Source of the DNA: Hexactinellida sp. DTS-2022
Lineage: Eukaryota > Porifera > Hexactinellida
DNA: 64,000 nucleotides
Assembly (NCBI GenBank): GCA_028753945.1
Contig: JAPNXP010000013.1
Location: 3,596,001-3,660,000 of the forward strand
Reading direction: 5' to 3'
Shown one piece after another: positions 9,626-21,520 of this stretch; position 1 is the stretch's first letter, and every line of letters begins with the position of its first letter. The translations under genes and the position numbers were made by a program. Under the pieces are notes generated by a model. The model was given only the letters and a program-made list of their open reading frames with translations. It was not told the origin of the DNA and did no database searches.

Positions 9626-12600
9626 CTAATAATGGTATATAAGAATCATTAAGTATAATAAAATTACACAATTAATTAGAGCATCCATATAAGGTATCTC
9701 AATTAATATTGTGTAGAATACTCACCACGAAATACAGTATTTTGTGTGTATGTCTAGCACGCTCATTATCTGTAAAACTAGGATAAAGATCTGGTGTCCA
9801 TTCCATTACAGTCTCAATTATGTCTCTCTTCTACAGATATATAGATTCAATGGATATAAGTTGTGTTTTACTAATCAAAAATTTACTAATTTATACTCGG
9901 CTAGACTTACAATTTTATCTTCTTTTTCACCATTCAAAAACTGAAATAAATAGGTGTTGGGAGTATAGATGTGTTGTTTGTTTAAGCTTCTGTACAATTT
10001 CTCATGTAAAGGAGTCGCGAAGGTTCCTTGGAGAATATTCTGTTTTAGAATTTCCTAGAAATTAAAAAAATGATGAAGTAATCATTATTGCCTGGAAGTT
10101 TATGAGATAACTGAAATTGACATCAATTGGAGAAGTGAATTATAAAATAAAACAATGACTTCTCAACAATAATTCAGGAATGTAAAGAGAATGGAATCCT
10201 TACTTTGAAAGTAGTTAGATGTTGTAAATATAGATACTGCTGTAAATCCATAGATATTCAGGCAAGTCTAAAATTGAAAGTTTCAATGAAATTGACACTA
10301 ATTTCTAATTATGTATGAATTGATCAATAGTACCTGTGATGTGTCGACACCTATGCTCGATTCGAGGTTTACTTTCTTCTTAGTGTTTCTTACAAAATAA
10401 GGACGTGTGATATGGATTGGAATTTTCTTGTCTTTTTTGGCTCCTAATTCTGTCTGAGAAATAGTAACATGACTATCTGTTACTTTCGACACCGTGTAAG
10501 GCCCAATATATTTCGATTGCTTCTTTGTTTTGGGTAAGTGTTTTATCTTTGGCATGTTAGTGTATATGATCTTATCATCCATCTTCAGAGAGGCACTACG
10601 GATGTCATAATGATAATAAAATGTGAGTAAGAAAACATCGTTGAATATATAAAGCTCAACTAACCGTCCTTCGTTGACCTTCTTATCATACTTCATCTTC
10701 TGTTTGATTTGCTCAAAGTTGATACTATCCATTGCTGATTGCTGTGTAGAAGTACGAGATTCATCAATACTAGTAACTTCTTCTTGGGGAATGTCAAGTG
10801 GTGGAGAAAAGATGTCTGATATTTCTTCAATATCATCGAGTTGAGGAATGAATTCGCTCATAATAGCATCATCTATTGCAAAATCTTCTTCAGTGTTGCA
10901 CTGCAGGTTGTTAATGGTCGATAGAAGATCTTGATGCCTGGACTCTCTTCCCCACATAACCTTGAATGGAGTTTGTCCATGGGACCTTTTAAAGGTAGAA
11001 TTCATTGTTATTGCAGCAGCTTTTAGAAGATTTGTCCAATGATCCCCAGTCTGGATCTCCATTTTGTTCAGTTTACTAAAAAAGAACTTTCATAGTTAGT
11101 ATATTATCCTAAATCATGCATTCGAAATGTTGTTATCATTTACTAGTTAACTAATAACACTACCTTTTGAGAATCTTATTGTGTGCTTCGACTAAACCGT
11201 TAGCCATCGGGTGGTATGCACGAGTGCTACGATTTTCAACTCCTAATTTCCGGTGAAATTCCTGAAATATCTATGAATAATACAAGCAAAATTACTATCG
11301 AATACGTACTAATATTATTAGAAAGAAATATTTAGCAATATTTCACTGAAAATATTTGATTAGAATGTAGAAAAATTATTATGCAACTCACATTACTTGT
11401 AAACTCCCTTCCTTGGTCGTGCTGAATAATATCGGGTAATCCCATATCGAGGTAGATATCCTTAAGATTCTGGATTACTTCTTCTGATGTCTTCGACTTG
11501 AGAGCGCGCACTGCAACGTATTTGCTCAGATAGCAAACAGTGACTAAAATGTGTTTATATCCATCTTTGCTCTCAGAGAAATCACATGTAAGGTCCATCC
11601 CTATATTTTTCCACGTTTTAGATGGAGGTGGGATTGGTTGGAGTTTCTTTTGTGGCTGTGGTGGCAAGGCCGCTGTCATCTGATATGTATGGCAAGTCCT
11701 TACCTTTAGTATACAAGAAAGTCATTATAATATGGCATTTTTTAATAATTTTTGTATTAGTTACAGCATCGATATCTAATTACACCATTATATAAAATTC
11801 GTAAATGGTTGATTAAAGTTAACTGAACATTATAAAAATAAATATAAAAACAATTTGGGATCTTGCGAAATCATGTTAGTTGCTATTAGTCGTCAAAATA
11901 AAATGCTTTACTAATTAGACAATCTAGAACTTAATAATTACGATTACAGCACATGGATGATTCAACTCAAATGTTCCACTAACACTGCATTCTAATGCTA
12001 TTTTGGGATGTACGTACATTAATTAGAATAGAAATACAATATAACTCGATTAAGGCGTACCAGCCTTGGGAAACAAGACAAAGTACGACTAACCGAAGGC
12101 ATGTCTTATCCGTATGCATAATCCACAGGTCGAAATGCTGACTTGTTGAATTGTGTAAACAAGATATAAAGGGTATACAAGTCTTCAAACATACTCAACG
12201 ATAATATAAAAGTATTTTGGTTGTCACGTACTCAGACAATCAAAACACTAACGGAGTTCTGCTGACAATTTTCTAGAGTACGTACTAGCAGAATTTAGTT
12301 GGGAATAGAAATTGGTACGTCTGATTCCGTGATTCGAGTATGTACTGTACTGAATTGATAATTGTACTGAATTGATAATTGCAATGCAATTTACCCAGTA
12401 ATTGTAACATAAATCAAATGAATATATCTACATAACATTACAAATTGATTTTAATTGAAAATAAATCGAACTAATAGTAGGTTAAGGGTTAATAATTATA
12501 TAATTATATAATTGTTAGGAAATAGGGAAATTTTTCGTACAGAAGTCAAAGATTAGATTGGTTGAAGTTGCAAAATGAGGACCAGGGTGATCCAGTTGGC

Positions 12601-13259
12601 TATAATTTGAAAAGTAACTACTTTTTCCTATTTTGAGTAAATAAGTTACCCTTATTAATTAAGCAATTTTAATTCGAAAGACATCAAATACAAATTGTTC
12701 AAATAAATTTCATTATCATATTAACTCACATAATCTCGAACGTCAATGTGCATGCCTGTCCATGTGTATCTTTGCTGAACTGAATGAAGAGTGGCGTGAA
12801 TCCCTGGATGACCAACTTGGCCATGGAACCTTTGATAAATATCATCCAACTGAGACTTCAATGGAACTTCCAAATCTGTTTCTGTACCACCCAGTTTAAC
12901 TCTCTAAGGAGAAGATTAATTAAAACTATTAAATCAAATATAGTAGAACCTGCTAAGTAATAAGGACCAGGAAAGGACAGGGCAAAATGGCCGTTATAGA
13001 CAAGTAAGTGGCTGTTAATTAAAGAGGATCTACTTTATTTTTAATTAATATATAAATAATGGGATTATTTATTAGTATAGCGAGTCATTTTTGGGGTTAA
13101 AAAAAATCTCACCTTGAATAGTGTGTCGGATTCTGCAATGAAATAGGGGGACAGTTTTCTTTTGTAATTCCATCTTGTTTGCCGTGAGACTTGTACTGTC
13201 TCAGGATATTTTTGTTCGCGAAGAAACTGAATAATTTCTTGATACTCTTCTGAATTCAT
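8945..13259 (-). CDS. Integrase–OTU fusion gene, Ginger1/KRBA2-like, six exons
   Basis: The minus-strand exons are 13259-13113, 12903-12730, 11703-11392, 11270-11164, 11075-10334 and 9625-8945. All introns are GT...AG and all junctions keep frame, giving about 720 residues from ATG 13259 to TAA 8945. Order: N-terminal region (1-49), H2C2 integrase zinc module (about 65-113), integrase core with D144, D203 and E239 (DX35E), GPY/F module near 438, OTU protease with D573 and C576 in GDGNC and H695. An integrase with a GPY/F module plus an OTU domain, split by introns, is known for Ginger1-type DNA transposons and related domesticated genes. No stop or frameshift is seen. The second Cys of the zinc module is Tyr. 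No TIR pair was found round the gene, so transposon or host gene is open. Upstream exons are possible. Confidence 0.82.
10334..11075 (-). CDS. Integrase–OTU gene, exon 5 (GPY/F module)
   Basis: It follows acceptor TTTTTTAG|TAAAC, which completes the split codon, and ends CAG|GTACT. It holds WTNLLKAAAITMNSTFK and GQTPFKVMWGR, the usual tail of a gypsy-like integrase, then an acidic linker and SKYIGPYTVSK with HITRPYF. A hydrophobic 23-residue insert is likely an in-frame intron, 10664-10596 (GTTAGT...CCGTAG, 69 nt); splicing it would give about 697 residues. Confidence 0.8.
11164..11270 (-). CDS. Integrase–OTU gene, exon 4 (catalytic Glu)
   Basis: IFQEFHRKLGVENRSTRAYH then PMANGLVEAHNKILK carries the third catalytic residue. 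Two in-frame acceptors exist, at 11270 and 9 nt inside at 11261. The outer one gives the canonical 35-residue D-E spacing and is preferred. The donor is AAAAG|GTAGTG, leaving two bases of a codon. Confidence 0.8.
11392..11703 (-). CDS. Integrase–OTU gene, exon 3 (integrase core)
   Basis: The acceptor is ACTAAAG|GTAAGG and the donor AAT|GTGAGT; 104 codons. It begins VRTCHTYQ, where family members normally have CxxC, so the last zinc ligand is Tyr. Catalytic Asp in IGMDLTCDF and in IIQHDQGREF are both present, with the usual beta-strand text HILVTVCYLSKYVAVRAL between. Confidence 0.85.
12730..12903 (-). CDS. Integrase–OTU gene, exon 2 (zinc module)
   Basis: The acceptor is CTCCTTAG|AGAGTT and the donor TAT|GTGAGT; 58 codons, phase 0 at both ends. 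FHGQVGHPGIHATLHS supplies the two His of the H2C2 integrase zinc-binding domain, and the Cys half falls at the start of exon 3. Confidence 0.82.
13113..13259 (-). CDS. Integrase–OTU gene, exon 1
   Basis: 49 codons beginning MNSEEYQEIIQFLREQ and ending DTLFK, phase 0, donor AAG|GTGAGA. The charged, probably helical N-terminus has no domain I can name. ATG 13259 is the only start in the open frame; a non-coding or coding upstream exon is not excluded. Confidence 0.75.
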
Positions 13260-13384
13260 TTGAAAATCAGAATAGAAATGATTGATTATTTGGTTTGGTT
13301 AGGTTTGATTAGTTTGTTTGATTGATTGATTGTGTTGTGATAGTTGTAGACAAGGAGAGTAATATAATTTACCTTATATAGTTG

Positions 13385-13495
13385 CGCCTCAGAATACCAC
13401 AGCGTCTCAAAATACCACAGTCTAAATTTTGTAATAGCACATCCATGGTGTATAGAGTGTATCATATAGGCGTCTCAAAATACCACACAACAGAC
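13385..13495 (+). repeat. Three copies of a GCGTCTCAAAATACCACA word
   Basis: Near-identical 18-mers start near 13385, 13402 and 13470, just upstream of the integrase–OTU start. They could be promoter elements or remnants of a tandem repeat. Confidence 0.4.
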
Positions 13496-13566
13496 CTTTA
13501 GAAAGTAAGCCTGGGCTTTTAGTATGGGAAAAAATCTGAACTCTACAAAGCTCAGCTCTATATAAG
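13487..13566. mobile_element. 5'-truncated copy of the 46446-46623 MITE
   Basis: The text from GACCTTTAGAAAGTAAGCC to AAGCTCAGCTCTATATA matches the right half of the full element at 46446-46623. The left half is missing, so a deletion or rearrangement breakpoint lies near 13487, next to the integrase–OTU gene. Confidence 0.75.
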
Positions 13567-13911
13567 CATTCTCTTAAATTCGAGGGTTGTCCAGTATGGA
13601 TTAGCAGCTAGCATCCAATTTTATAAAAGGATTTTCTACCAATTGTAGTGTGCATATAGAATGCTTAACCGAGCTGTAATTAATTGGTCGAGAGTAAGAA
13701 GTCTTTAATTCACTGCACATATTGAGTTTTAGTCATTACTTGCATGACTCCACCTGCATCATTTCAGTTTAGCTATATCTATTGAAGTAGAAATTAATTC
13801 TAGCGAAGTATAAATTAAAATATAAATTATATATTTGTTATCTTTTTCATTATTTCACTTTCTGAAATGGTTTAACACCTTCATAGTGATGATGGCATGG
13901 CGAAAAAAAAT

Positions 13912-14029
13912 CCAAAATTGCAGCTGTGCCGACAGTATTTTCCTTGGAGGCACTATCAATTACCCAACCGGTAGCCACCAATAGATAGTGCCACCAAATG
14001 GAAATACGTCGGCACAGCTGCAATTTTGG
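13912..14029 (+). repeat. Hairpin 7 (divergent middle)
   Basis: The paired C deletion near the base is present. In mid-stem both arms show a TATTTTCC/GGAAATA form where others have CATGTTCC/GGAACATG, so paired bases changed together. The loop is also different (ACCCAACCGGTAGCC). Confidence 0.8.
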
Positions 14030-14299
14030 ATTTTTTATTTAATCTGTCCTCATTTTGCTGATAATTAGGCTCATTTTGCCACAATTCACCCTTAACATTC
14101 TAAAATCGTAAATTAATTTATATTCAATTCATGCAATTAAAATTTCGTGGTTTCGATGAAGATCTACTATTTATGAATAATTCAATTTGATTCAGTGTTA
14201 TTTCGATTCAAGTTATTGTTGATATCATAACCACAATAAAGAATTCTAGTATATATGAATAATTCAATTTAATTCAATAGCTGCTACTATAACATCGAG

Positions 14300-15087
14300 C
14301 ATGGCCTACTTAATATACGGCTAGATATGTCACCGAGAAGGCCATAAAACGAGAAGGCCAGTTTAAAATTTTCATTTTAGGATAAACTATGCCTCCTATT
14401 GTTGTTATTTGGGTTGTATATGGGGTAATCAACCATTGCGAGTCCATTAGAACCACTTTTGAGAATATCAGATTTGTGGTTAAGCTGTTTAGGCGCAATT
14501 TAATGATGACGGTAACAATTTATGGTAAAATGAAAAAAAATTCAAATATCATAAATTTCAGTTTCTTCCTATTTTCTAATAATTTTATAATAGGAATACT
14601 AATATAGGGATATATTTCATACCCCAAAGACTACTAAATCACAAAATGGCGACATTTAAAAAAATTTAAAAATTATTAAGCAACCACATGCTAAAATACA
14701 AGTAGTATCCGAATTAAAACTTACTCTTTTCGTACATAAAACGTTTATAATTGCTGGTTTATATATATTCATTCTCATTATATATTCGGAAAATGTATTC
14801 TAAGTATATTAGCAAATTATTTTCATTTTCTCGCAGTTCTTTAGACTCGAATTTTACATTTTTGTATATTTGTGGTGTCATCATTAAATGGCGCCTAAAC
14901 AGCTTAACCACAAATCTGAGATTCTCAAAAGTGGTTCTAATGAACTCGCAATGGTTGATTACCCCATATACAACCCAAATAACAACAATAGGAGGCATAG
15001 TTTATCCTAAAATGTTATTTTGAAACTGGCCTTCTCGTTTTATGGCCTTCTCGGTGACATATCTAGCCGTATATTAAGTAGGCCATG
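14300..15087. mobile_element. P-superfamily-like MITE with ~215 bp TIRs
   Basis: The ends CATGGCCTACTTAATATACG and its complement extend as inverted repeats over about 215 bp each side (14300-14510 and 14875-15087). CATCGAG is duplicated at 14293-14299 and 15088-15094. The end sequence resembles the larger element at 55759-58309, whose relic protein is P-transposase-like. No coding capacity. A 5 bp duplication (ATCGA) with an extended GCATGGCC end is an alternative reading. Confidence 0.85.
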
Positions 15088-15433
15088 CATCGAGTTATAA
15101 TACTCAGTTGTATTGAAGTTTTCTCTTGTATGAAAATTCAATTTAGTTCAACCATTATTAAATTTAAAACGATTTCTGATATACAAACAATGGATTAATT
15201 ATTGATATAGAATATCTGTTACATGAATATTAGTCTGTGTGTTTGTTTGATGTCCGAATTGTATTAGAGTGATAGGGGGGGTCTATAATGCATTTATAAT
15301 GAAATATAAATTTAAACTCAAGATGGTTTAAGATAGAAAAAGAAGCATGAAATTTATCAAACGTTCCTTTGTCCCGTAACAACTTGATAAATGGGTGTAA
15401 ACACCTTGAGGCGTTCATGACATGTCGAAAAAT

Positions 15434-15546
15434 CCAAAATTGCAGCTTGTGCCGAAAGTATTTCCCCTTAGAGACAATGCTAGTTACCCAACCACCAAAT
15501 GTAGTGCCTCCAAAGGGAAATGCGTCTGTACAGGCTGCAATTTTGG
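15434..15546 (+). repeat. Hairpin 8 (divergent middle)
   Basis: Both arms have ATTTCCC/GGGAAAT instead of ATGTTCC/GGAACAT, again a paired change. Left GACAATGC has drifted from right GTAGTGCC. Confidence 0.75.
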
Positions 15547-15937
15547 ATTTTTATTATTATTATTATTCTTCCGTAGCTCATCCACTGATTCCACAGAACA
15601 GAGTTTAATTAACTAAGAACCCAAATTTTCAGGACAGGTGTCTCCTGGGTCAGATGTGCACCTGGGTTCACGATTTTTGATTAACAAATTTTGGACATAT
15701 TCTTGACACCTTTCAAATTTTGTCTGCTCCATAACTCAAAGAATGTTATATTAAACCCCCAATTTTTATTTCAGCATTGGATTTACCATAAAGTTCTGCT
15801 TCTGATGGGAGAAGAAATTTTTTTATAATGCGTTTAATTTCTGCCATAAATGGGGATTGAAATTTCTTTGTTTACTTACTCACACTTCAATTTCAGTAAA
15901 ACTGTTAAATCTAATTCTATTGTTTCAACTTGTAATA

Positions 15938-16112
15938 CAGTAGATGTCGGATATAAGCACACCGGTTATAAGAACATATCGGATATAAGCACACTATGTT
16001 GGGAAACGGTTGCCATATACCCTGGTATAATTTATGTCGGTTATAAGAACATGTCGGTTATAAGCACATCAAGTGCAGTTCCCGACGATGTGCTAATAAC
16101 CGGGATCCACTG
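15938..16112. mobile_element. Tigger/pogo-like MITE
   Basis: The ends are CAGTAGATGTCGGATATAAG and a complement of CAGTGGATCCCGGTTATTAG, with TA at 15936-15937 and 16113-16114. Removing it restores CTTGTAATAATTATATTGA of the A body, an exact empty site. The interior repeats a GTCGGTTATAAGAACA word several times. Confidence 0.85.
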
Positions 16113-16474
16113 TAATTATATAGATTCAACTTATTAAATCTTAATCTATTGTTTCAACTTGCGATAAATATATTGATTTAACTTATAAATTCCGCTGGTT
16201 TCTATTTAATTGTAGTATTACTATACAATGGATTAAATAAAATAGAATAATATATGGAATTTGTTGACTTTACTCAACTCAACGTGGATAACATTGCTAA
16301 AATAAATAACTAATAATATAATTTATTATCAATACATAATGAATGAATGACATTAAACTGAAGATGGTTTATGATAGAAACAAACTTCAAATTTATCTAC
16401 CGTTCCTTGTGACTCGGACCAATTAACAAATGGTTCTTGACACCTTGAGGCTTTGATGACTTGGCGAAAAACAT

Positions 16475-16589
16475 CCAAAATTGCAGCTGTGCCGACAGCA
16501 TGTTCCTTTGGAGGCACTATCAATAAACCACCACCAAAATATAGTGCCACCAAAGGAACATGTGTCGGTCGGCACAGCTGCAATTTTGG
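16475..16589 (+). repeat. Hairpin 9
   Basis: Paired short-arm form (GCAGCTGTGCC/GGCACAGCTGC). A duplicated GGTC in the right arm (GTCGGTCGGCAC) makes a local bulge. Confidence 0.8.
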
Positions 16590-17303
16590 ATTTTTTATTA
16601 TTAGTCCGTAGATCGTACACAGAACAGAGTTTTAGTAACTAAGAACTGAAATTTTCAGGACAGGTGTCTCATGGGTGCAGATGTGCACCTGGGGTCACGA
16701 TTTATTAATTTCGATTTGGAATAATTGTTAACGGGACTTTTTTTGTCCCATAGAAAAATAAATGCAACAATAGAAATATTTTTTTAATCATTAGCTTCAG
16801 AAAAGTATTTTGGAGCTGATAGCTCTTCACGATATTTAAAATTCGTTTTCATTTTCCTGTTAATTAGGCTCAAAGTTGCCACAATTCACCTTAACTTTCT
16901 AAAATCGTAAATTAATTAATATTCAATTATGCAATTATTTCGTGGTTTAGGTGAAGATATACTATTTATGAATAATTCAATTGAATTCAGTGTTATTACG
17001 ATCCAAGTTATTATTGATATCATAACCACAATAAAGACTTCTAGTAAATATGAATATTTAATTTATATTCAATGGCTATTACTATACAAATCAATTTCTG
17101 ATATCATGGTTACAATCAAGTATTCTATTGTAAATTAATAATTCAATTAGATTCAATAGCTGCTACTATATAAATCGATTTCTAATACTTAGTTGTATTG
17201 AATTTTCTCCTATATGAAAATTCCATTTCACTCAACAGTTATTCAATTTCAGAACGATTTCTGAATGGATTAATGAGATGGAATATCTATTTATATAAAT
17301 ATT

Positions 17304-19293
17304 CCGTTAACGGAAAATTCGTCTCAGGAAAATTTGTTGCACAGACAAAAAAAATGTCAACCCGAAATTTACAACATAAGCACAAAAATCCAGTTTTAAC
17401 AGTATTGATTACCGAATCTAAAGTTATACGATTTGTCCTATGATACCTTGTATATTCTTCGTATAAGAAGTGTAAATATAGTTTAATGAAAGGACAATGC
17501 TAAAAAATGAAAAACTATGAATTATTATATGTTAATATTATATGCTACCCCCCTTAAGTAATATAGAAGATTGCGATTTGAGTAGGCAGCAACTAATGTG
17601 AAGATCCTCTCTTCTCTTTTTTTGACAGCTTTGAAATTTCTTTTGTGTTCTCCCCCTTCCCATTTCGAGTAAACTGCCTCCTGAAGTGATTGTTCCCGCT
17701 ACAAATGTTTAGTAATTTTGGTAGGCTTGGGTGTGAATGAGAAATTCCAAATCGAAAGGCGTTGTGCCAGCCTTCCACAGAGTTGTTGGTACGGGCTTGC
17801 CTGTTGATAATTCGCATATACATATTCCATAGCCTGATAGGAAATGGAGGCATTCTTCTGGAATTATTAGGTAGTTTCTTTCCTATATACGTATTCTCGA
17901 AGTATTTAGCTACTCCCATAGCTGATTGTGGATATTCTTCCGTTATCATATTGAATGAATCAACAACATCATTCTCAGGCACAAAGGCCAAACAAGGTAA
18001 CATCTTGAGTTTCAGAGCAAACTCTTTATCTTGTTGGTCCTTGTAGTTAAGCCCTCGGCTTCAATTTTTCTGTTTCTCTGAGCTAAGTGGAAGAAGCAGC
18101 CATATACTGAGCATTGAAGTGATTTTCGAAAGAATCCATTGCGGCTTTCTCAAAATCTATCATATTGGATTTCGGATTTAATTCGGGCTCTAGTTCGAGT
18201 AGTTTAAGATTCATTTGATCATAGGTCTCAATAAAACCATATACTTTTTCGCCTCAATCAAACCATATACTTTTTCGGCATGGATTGTATATATCTGAAA
18301 GAAATGTTCGGGTACTACTTTGAAAGTTCCATCACAAAACCAGTTTGGACTTTATTTTTGAATAGATAGAAAGTTGGGAGTTCCAAAAAGAATGAGTCTG
18401 TGTACATCGCCTTCCCCAGAATCAAAAAGTAAGAAACTATCTCCCTTGTGAGAAAACTTTAGAGAATTTGGAATGATCACTTCAGCACAACAAGAAGGAT
18501 TGCCAAAATATTATTCCGCTGAACTTTTGCAATTTTGTATTGTTCGTTTAACGATGCAAGTTTCGGAAGTTTAACTATGCTCTCTGCAGACATGTTTTGA
18601 ACTGAGTTGGCAAGAATGTTCCTAGTACTTGTTTCTGAATTCTTTGCAACTTCTTAGAGATTGTTATAACCTCTTAATATTTCTACCCTAGACATGTCAG
18701 GGCTATGTGAATGATGACAATATATCTCAGACGATTTGTGTGGTTTAATGATATCATTGTTAGATGTATCTAGCTTTGCAACTTCCTCGTATTTCACAGA
18801 CCCAGTATTCGATGCCATTCGCAACCCTGTTCAAAGTGTAAATATATCCTTGTGTAGTTGCCTTGTCTTTATTTCTTTCACTTTTGATCCTCTCAATAGT
18901 TAAGTCGGGAAAGGAGGTCGCCATTATTGAATATTGATGAAACTTAAACCAAAATATCCCATATTTATATGTTCTTATGAATGCATTATCCAGGAGTTTG
19001 TTAACAAACAAACACATCTTAGTAGTGGTCTGAAACATGTCAATGAAAATTAAAAGTGAAAAATGATAGCAGCCTTGCCCTTTCATTAAACTATATTCAC
19101 ACTTCTTTAACGAAGAATATACAAGGTATCATAGGACAAATCGTATAACTTTAGATTCGGTAAGCAATACTGTTAAAACTGGATTTTTGTGCATATGTTA
19201 TAAATTTTGGGTTGACCTTTGTTTGTGCAACAAATTTTCTATGCGACCAATTTTCCGGCGACGAATTTTCCTTCGAACAATTTTCCGCTATTC
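17304..19293. mobile_element. MULE (Phantom-like) element with degraded transposase
   Basis: The inverted ends include 17311-17492 against about 19083-19285 (GGAAAATTCGTC and ACGATTTGTCCTATGATACC words). AAATATT is duplicated at 17297-17303 and 19294-19300. The flanks rejoin the C-type body: the text after 19300 (CGTCTGTGTCTGTTGGTG...) continues what precedes 17297 in the way the other copy at 15220-15300 does. It encloses a broken FLYWCH/MULE transposase on the minus strand. Confidence 0.82.
17593..18950 (-). pseudogene. FLYWCH–MULE transposase, broken
   Basis: Reading the minus strand in several frames gives an N-terminal FLYWCH-like finger (GYIYTLNRVANGIEYWVC then CKARY, 18765-18925), the MULE catalytic Asp block WFCDGTFKVVPEHFFQIYTI (near 18285-18350), MIDFEKAAMDSF, GCFFHLAQR (near 18085-18110), and a C-terminal block RTNNSVEGWHNAF. 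These are in order, but frameshifts and stops between them (after SIQK near 18360, and near 18060) break the protein. Such transposases cut and paste MULE DNA. The 136-residue C-terminal piece at 17593-18003 is the longest open part. Confidence 0.85.
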
Positions 19294-19841
19294 AAATATT
19301 CGTCTGTGTCTGTTGGTGCCCGAAATGTATTGGAGTGATAGGGGAGTAATATACCGCATTTATAATAGGAATATAAACTTAATCCCTTTTGTCATTCTAA
19401 GTAAACAAGTATGCTGATTTTCAATTAACGAAACTATTATGTTTACATGTTGTTGACGTATACAAATAGATAAACAAATTGCTTCAATTCAGAATGGACC
19501 TATTTACTATCTTACGATTGTTATAAACTTATTTTGGGTAAAGAACTATTTTGTTAACTAGTTATTTATTGTGTACGGAAATATGATGTTAATATTTATT
19601 GTTGTTCATAAAACTTGTACAAAATTACAAATTGATTAAAATTTATTTTTACATGGAGGGCAAAGAGTGTTATAGATAATTTATATTATTTAGTATCTTT
19701 AGATAATGAATGAATGGCAATAAACTCAAGATTGTTCAACATAGAAATAATCTTCAAATTCAACAATCGTTCCTTTGTCCCGTAATAACTTGTTAAATGA
19801 GTCTATACACCATGAGACGTTCATGACATGGAGAAAAAAAT

Positions 19842-19954
19842 CCAAAATTGCAGCCTGTCGCGAGAGCATGTTCTATTGGAGGCACTATCAATAGACCACC
19901 ATCAAAATATAGTGCCACCAAAGGAACATGCGTCGGTACAGGCTGCAATTTTGG
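19842..19954 (+). repeat. Hairpin 10
   Basis: Left arm GCCTGTCGCGAGAGCATG has lost several pairs with right CATGCGTCGGTACAGGC; the outer 12 bp still pair fully. Confidence 0.75.
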
Positions 19955-19962
19955 ATTTTATA

Positions 19963-20790
19963 ACTGTGCCGATTATACATTAGTTAGTGGCCCAGTATTG
20001 AAATCACTGCCTTTATTATTACTGTACCGACTATACTATTATAGTGGCCATAGGCGCCGAAAGGGGGGGTCAGGGAGGGTGTCACCCCCCCCTAGCCGAG
20101 GAGCATTCAGGGAAGAAAAATAGGAAAATAATGCTTCCATAGTGAGTTTGTATAAATATTAGTGGATGATGTATATATCTGTACAATTATACCTGTCCAA
20201 CATTGATTCAATTCCCCATACTTATAGTTTTTTGAACTTTTACATTTTAATATTACGTCACACCCCCCTAGCGTTGGAGAGTTTCGGCGCCCATGATAGT
20301 GGCACAGTTCTAATCTTAGTGCCTTGGTTAGTTATTATTATTATTATTATTATTATATTACTGTGCCTACTATACTATAGTATAGTGGGTAGTGGCCCAG
20401 TTCTAATCTCACTGCCTTTATTATTACTGTGCCGACTATACTATAGTATAGTGGCCCAGTTTTGAAATCACTGCCTTTATTATTATTACTGTGCCGACTA
20501 ACTATAGTATAGTGGCCCAGTTCTAAAATCACTGCCTTTATTGTTTTTTGTTTTTACTGTGCCGACTATACTTTAGTATAGTGGCTCAGTATTGAAATCA
20601 CTCCCTTTATTTTTTTAATTACTGTGCCGACTATACTATAGTATAGTGGCCCAGTTCTAATCTTACTGCCTTTATTACTGTGCCGACTATACTTTAGTAT
20701 AATGTCCCAGTATTGGAATCACTGCTTTATTATTTACTGTGCCGACTATACTTTAGTATAGTGGCCCAGTATTGAAATCACTGCCTTTAT
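19963..20790 (+). repeat. Palindromic minisatellite, 9 copies, largest array
   Basis: Units lie near 19963, 20019, 20358, 20425, 20487, 20554, 20620, 20674 and 20735. Several carry CTTTAG in place of CTATAG at the palindrome centre. A hAT MITE split the second unit within its palindrome (20049). Confidence 0.88.
20049..20295. mobile_element. hAT-type MITE
   Basis: The ends are CATAGGCGCCGAAAGGGG and CGGCGCCCATG, with ATAGTGGC duplicated at 20041-20048 and 20296-20303. The target was the right half of the minisatellite palindrome. C and G runs lie near both ends. Non-autonomous. Confidence 0.9.
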
Positions 20791-21520
20791 ATTTTTATTA
20801 TATTTATTTCTCCGTAGCAGGTGCCCTGGCCACACCTATATACATAGAGGGCTGAAACTTGGCTTGTAGGTTCGGAGTCGACGTCTAATTTGCACCTGGG
20901 GTTACGATTTTTGATTACCAAATTTTGGACACATTTTTAACACCTTTCAAAGTTTGTCTGGTTCATAACTCAAAATATGTTTTGCTAAAACCCAAAATTT
21001 TATTTCATATTTGGGTAATCTTAAAATTCCGCGTCTGATGGGAGAAGAATTTTTTTTAATGGGTTTAATTTCTGCCATAAATTGGGGTTGAATCTCTTTG
21101 TTTACTCAGACTACAATTTCAGTAAAACTGTTAAATCTAATTCTATTGTTTCAACTTGTAATAATTATATTGATTAAACTTGTTAAATCCTACTCTATTG
21201 TTTCAACTTTCGATAAATATATTGATTTAACTTATATATTCCAGCTGGCTTCTATTTAATAGTGTATTACTATACAATGGATTAAATAAAATAATATAAT
21301 ATAAGGAATTTGTTTTACTTAACTCACTCACCGTGGATAACAATGCTAAAATAAATAACTTTATTATCAATACATAATGAATGAATGGCATTAAACTCAA
21401 GATGGTTTATGATAGAAACAAACTTCAAATTAATCTACCGTTCCTTGTGACTCGAAACAATTAACAAATGGTTCTTGACAGTTGACACCCTGGGCGTTGA
21501 TGACTTGGCAGAAAAAAAAT

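Larger units (their letters stand above)
13560..17303 (+). repeat. Macro-unit array 2 (hairpins 7-9, C-type bodies)
   Basis: The bodies after hairpins 7 and 9 share TTAGGCTCA...GCCACAATTCACC, TTCTAAAATCGTAAATTAAT and TTATGAATAATTCAATT, a third body type (C) not seen in array 1. One C body is split by the P-like MITE at 14300-15087, the other by a MULE at 17304. The unit after hairpin 8 turns to A type and holds a Tigger-like MITE. Confidence 0.8.
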
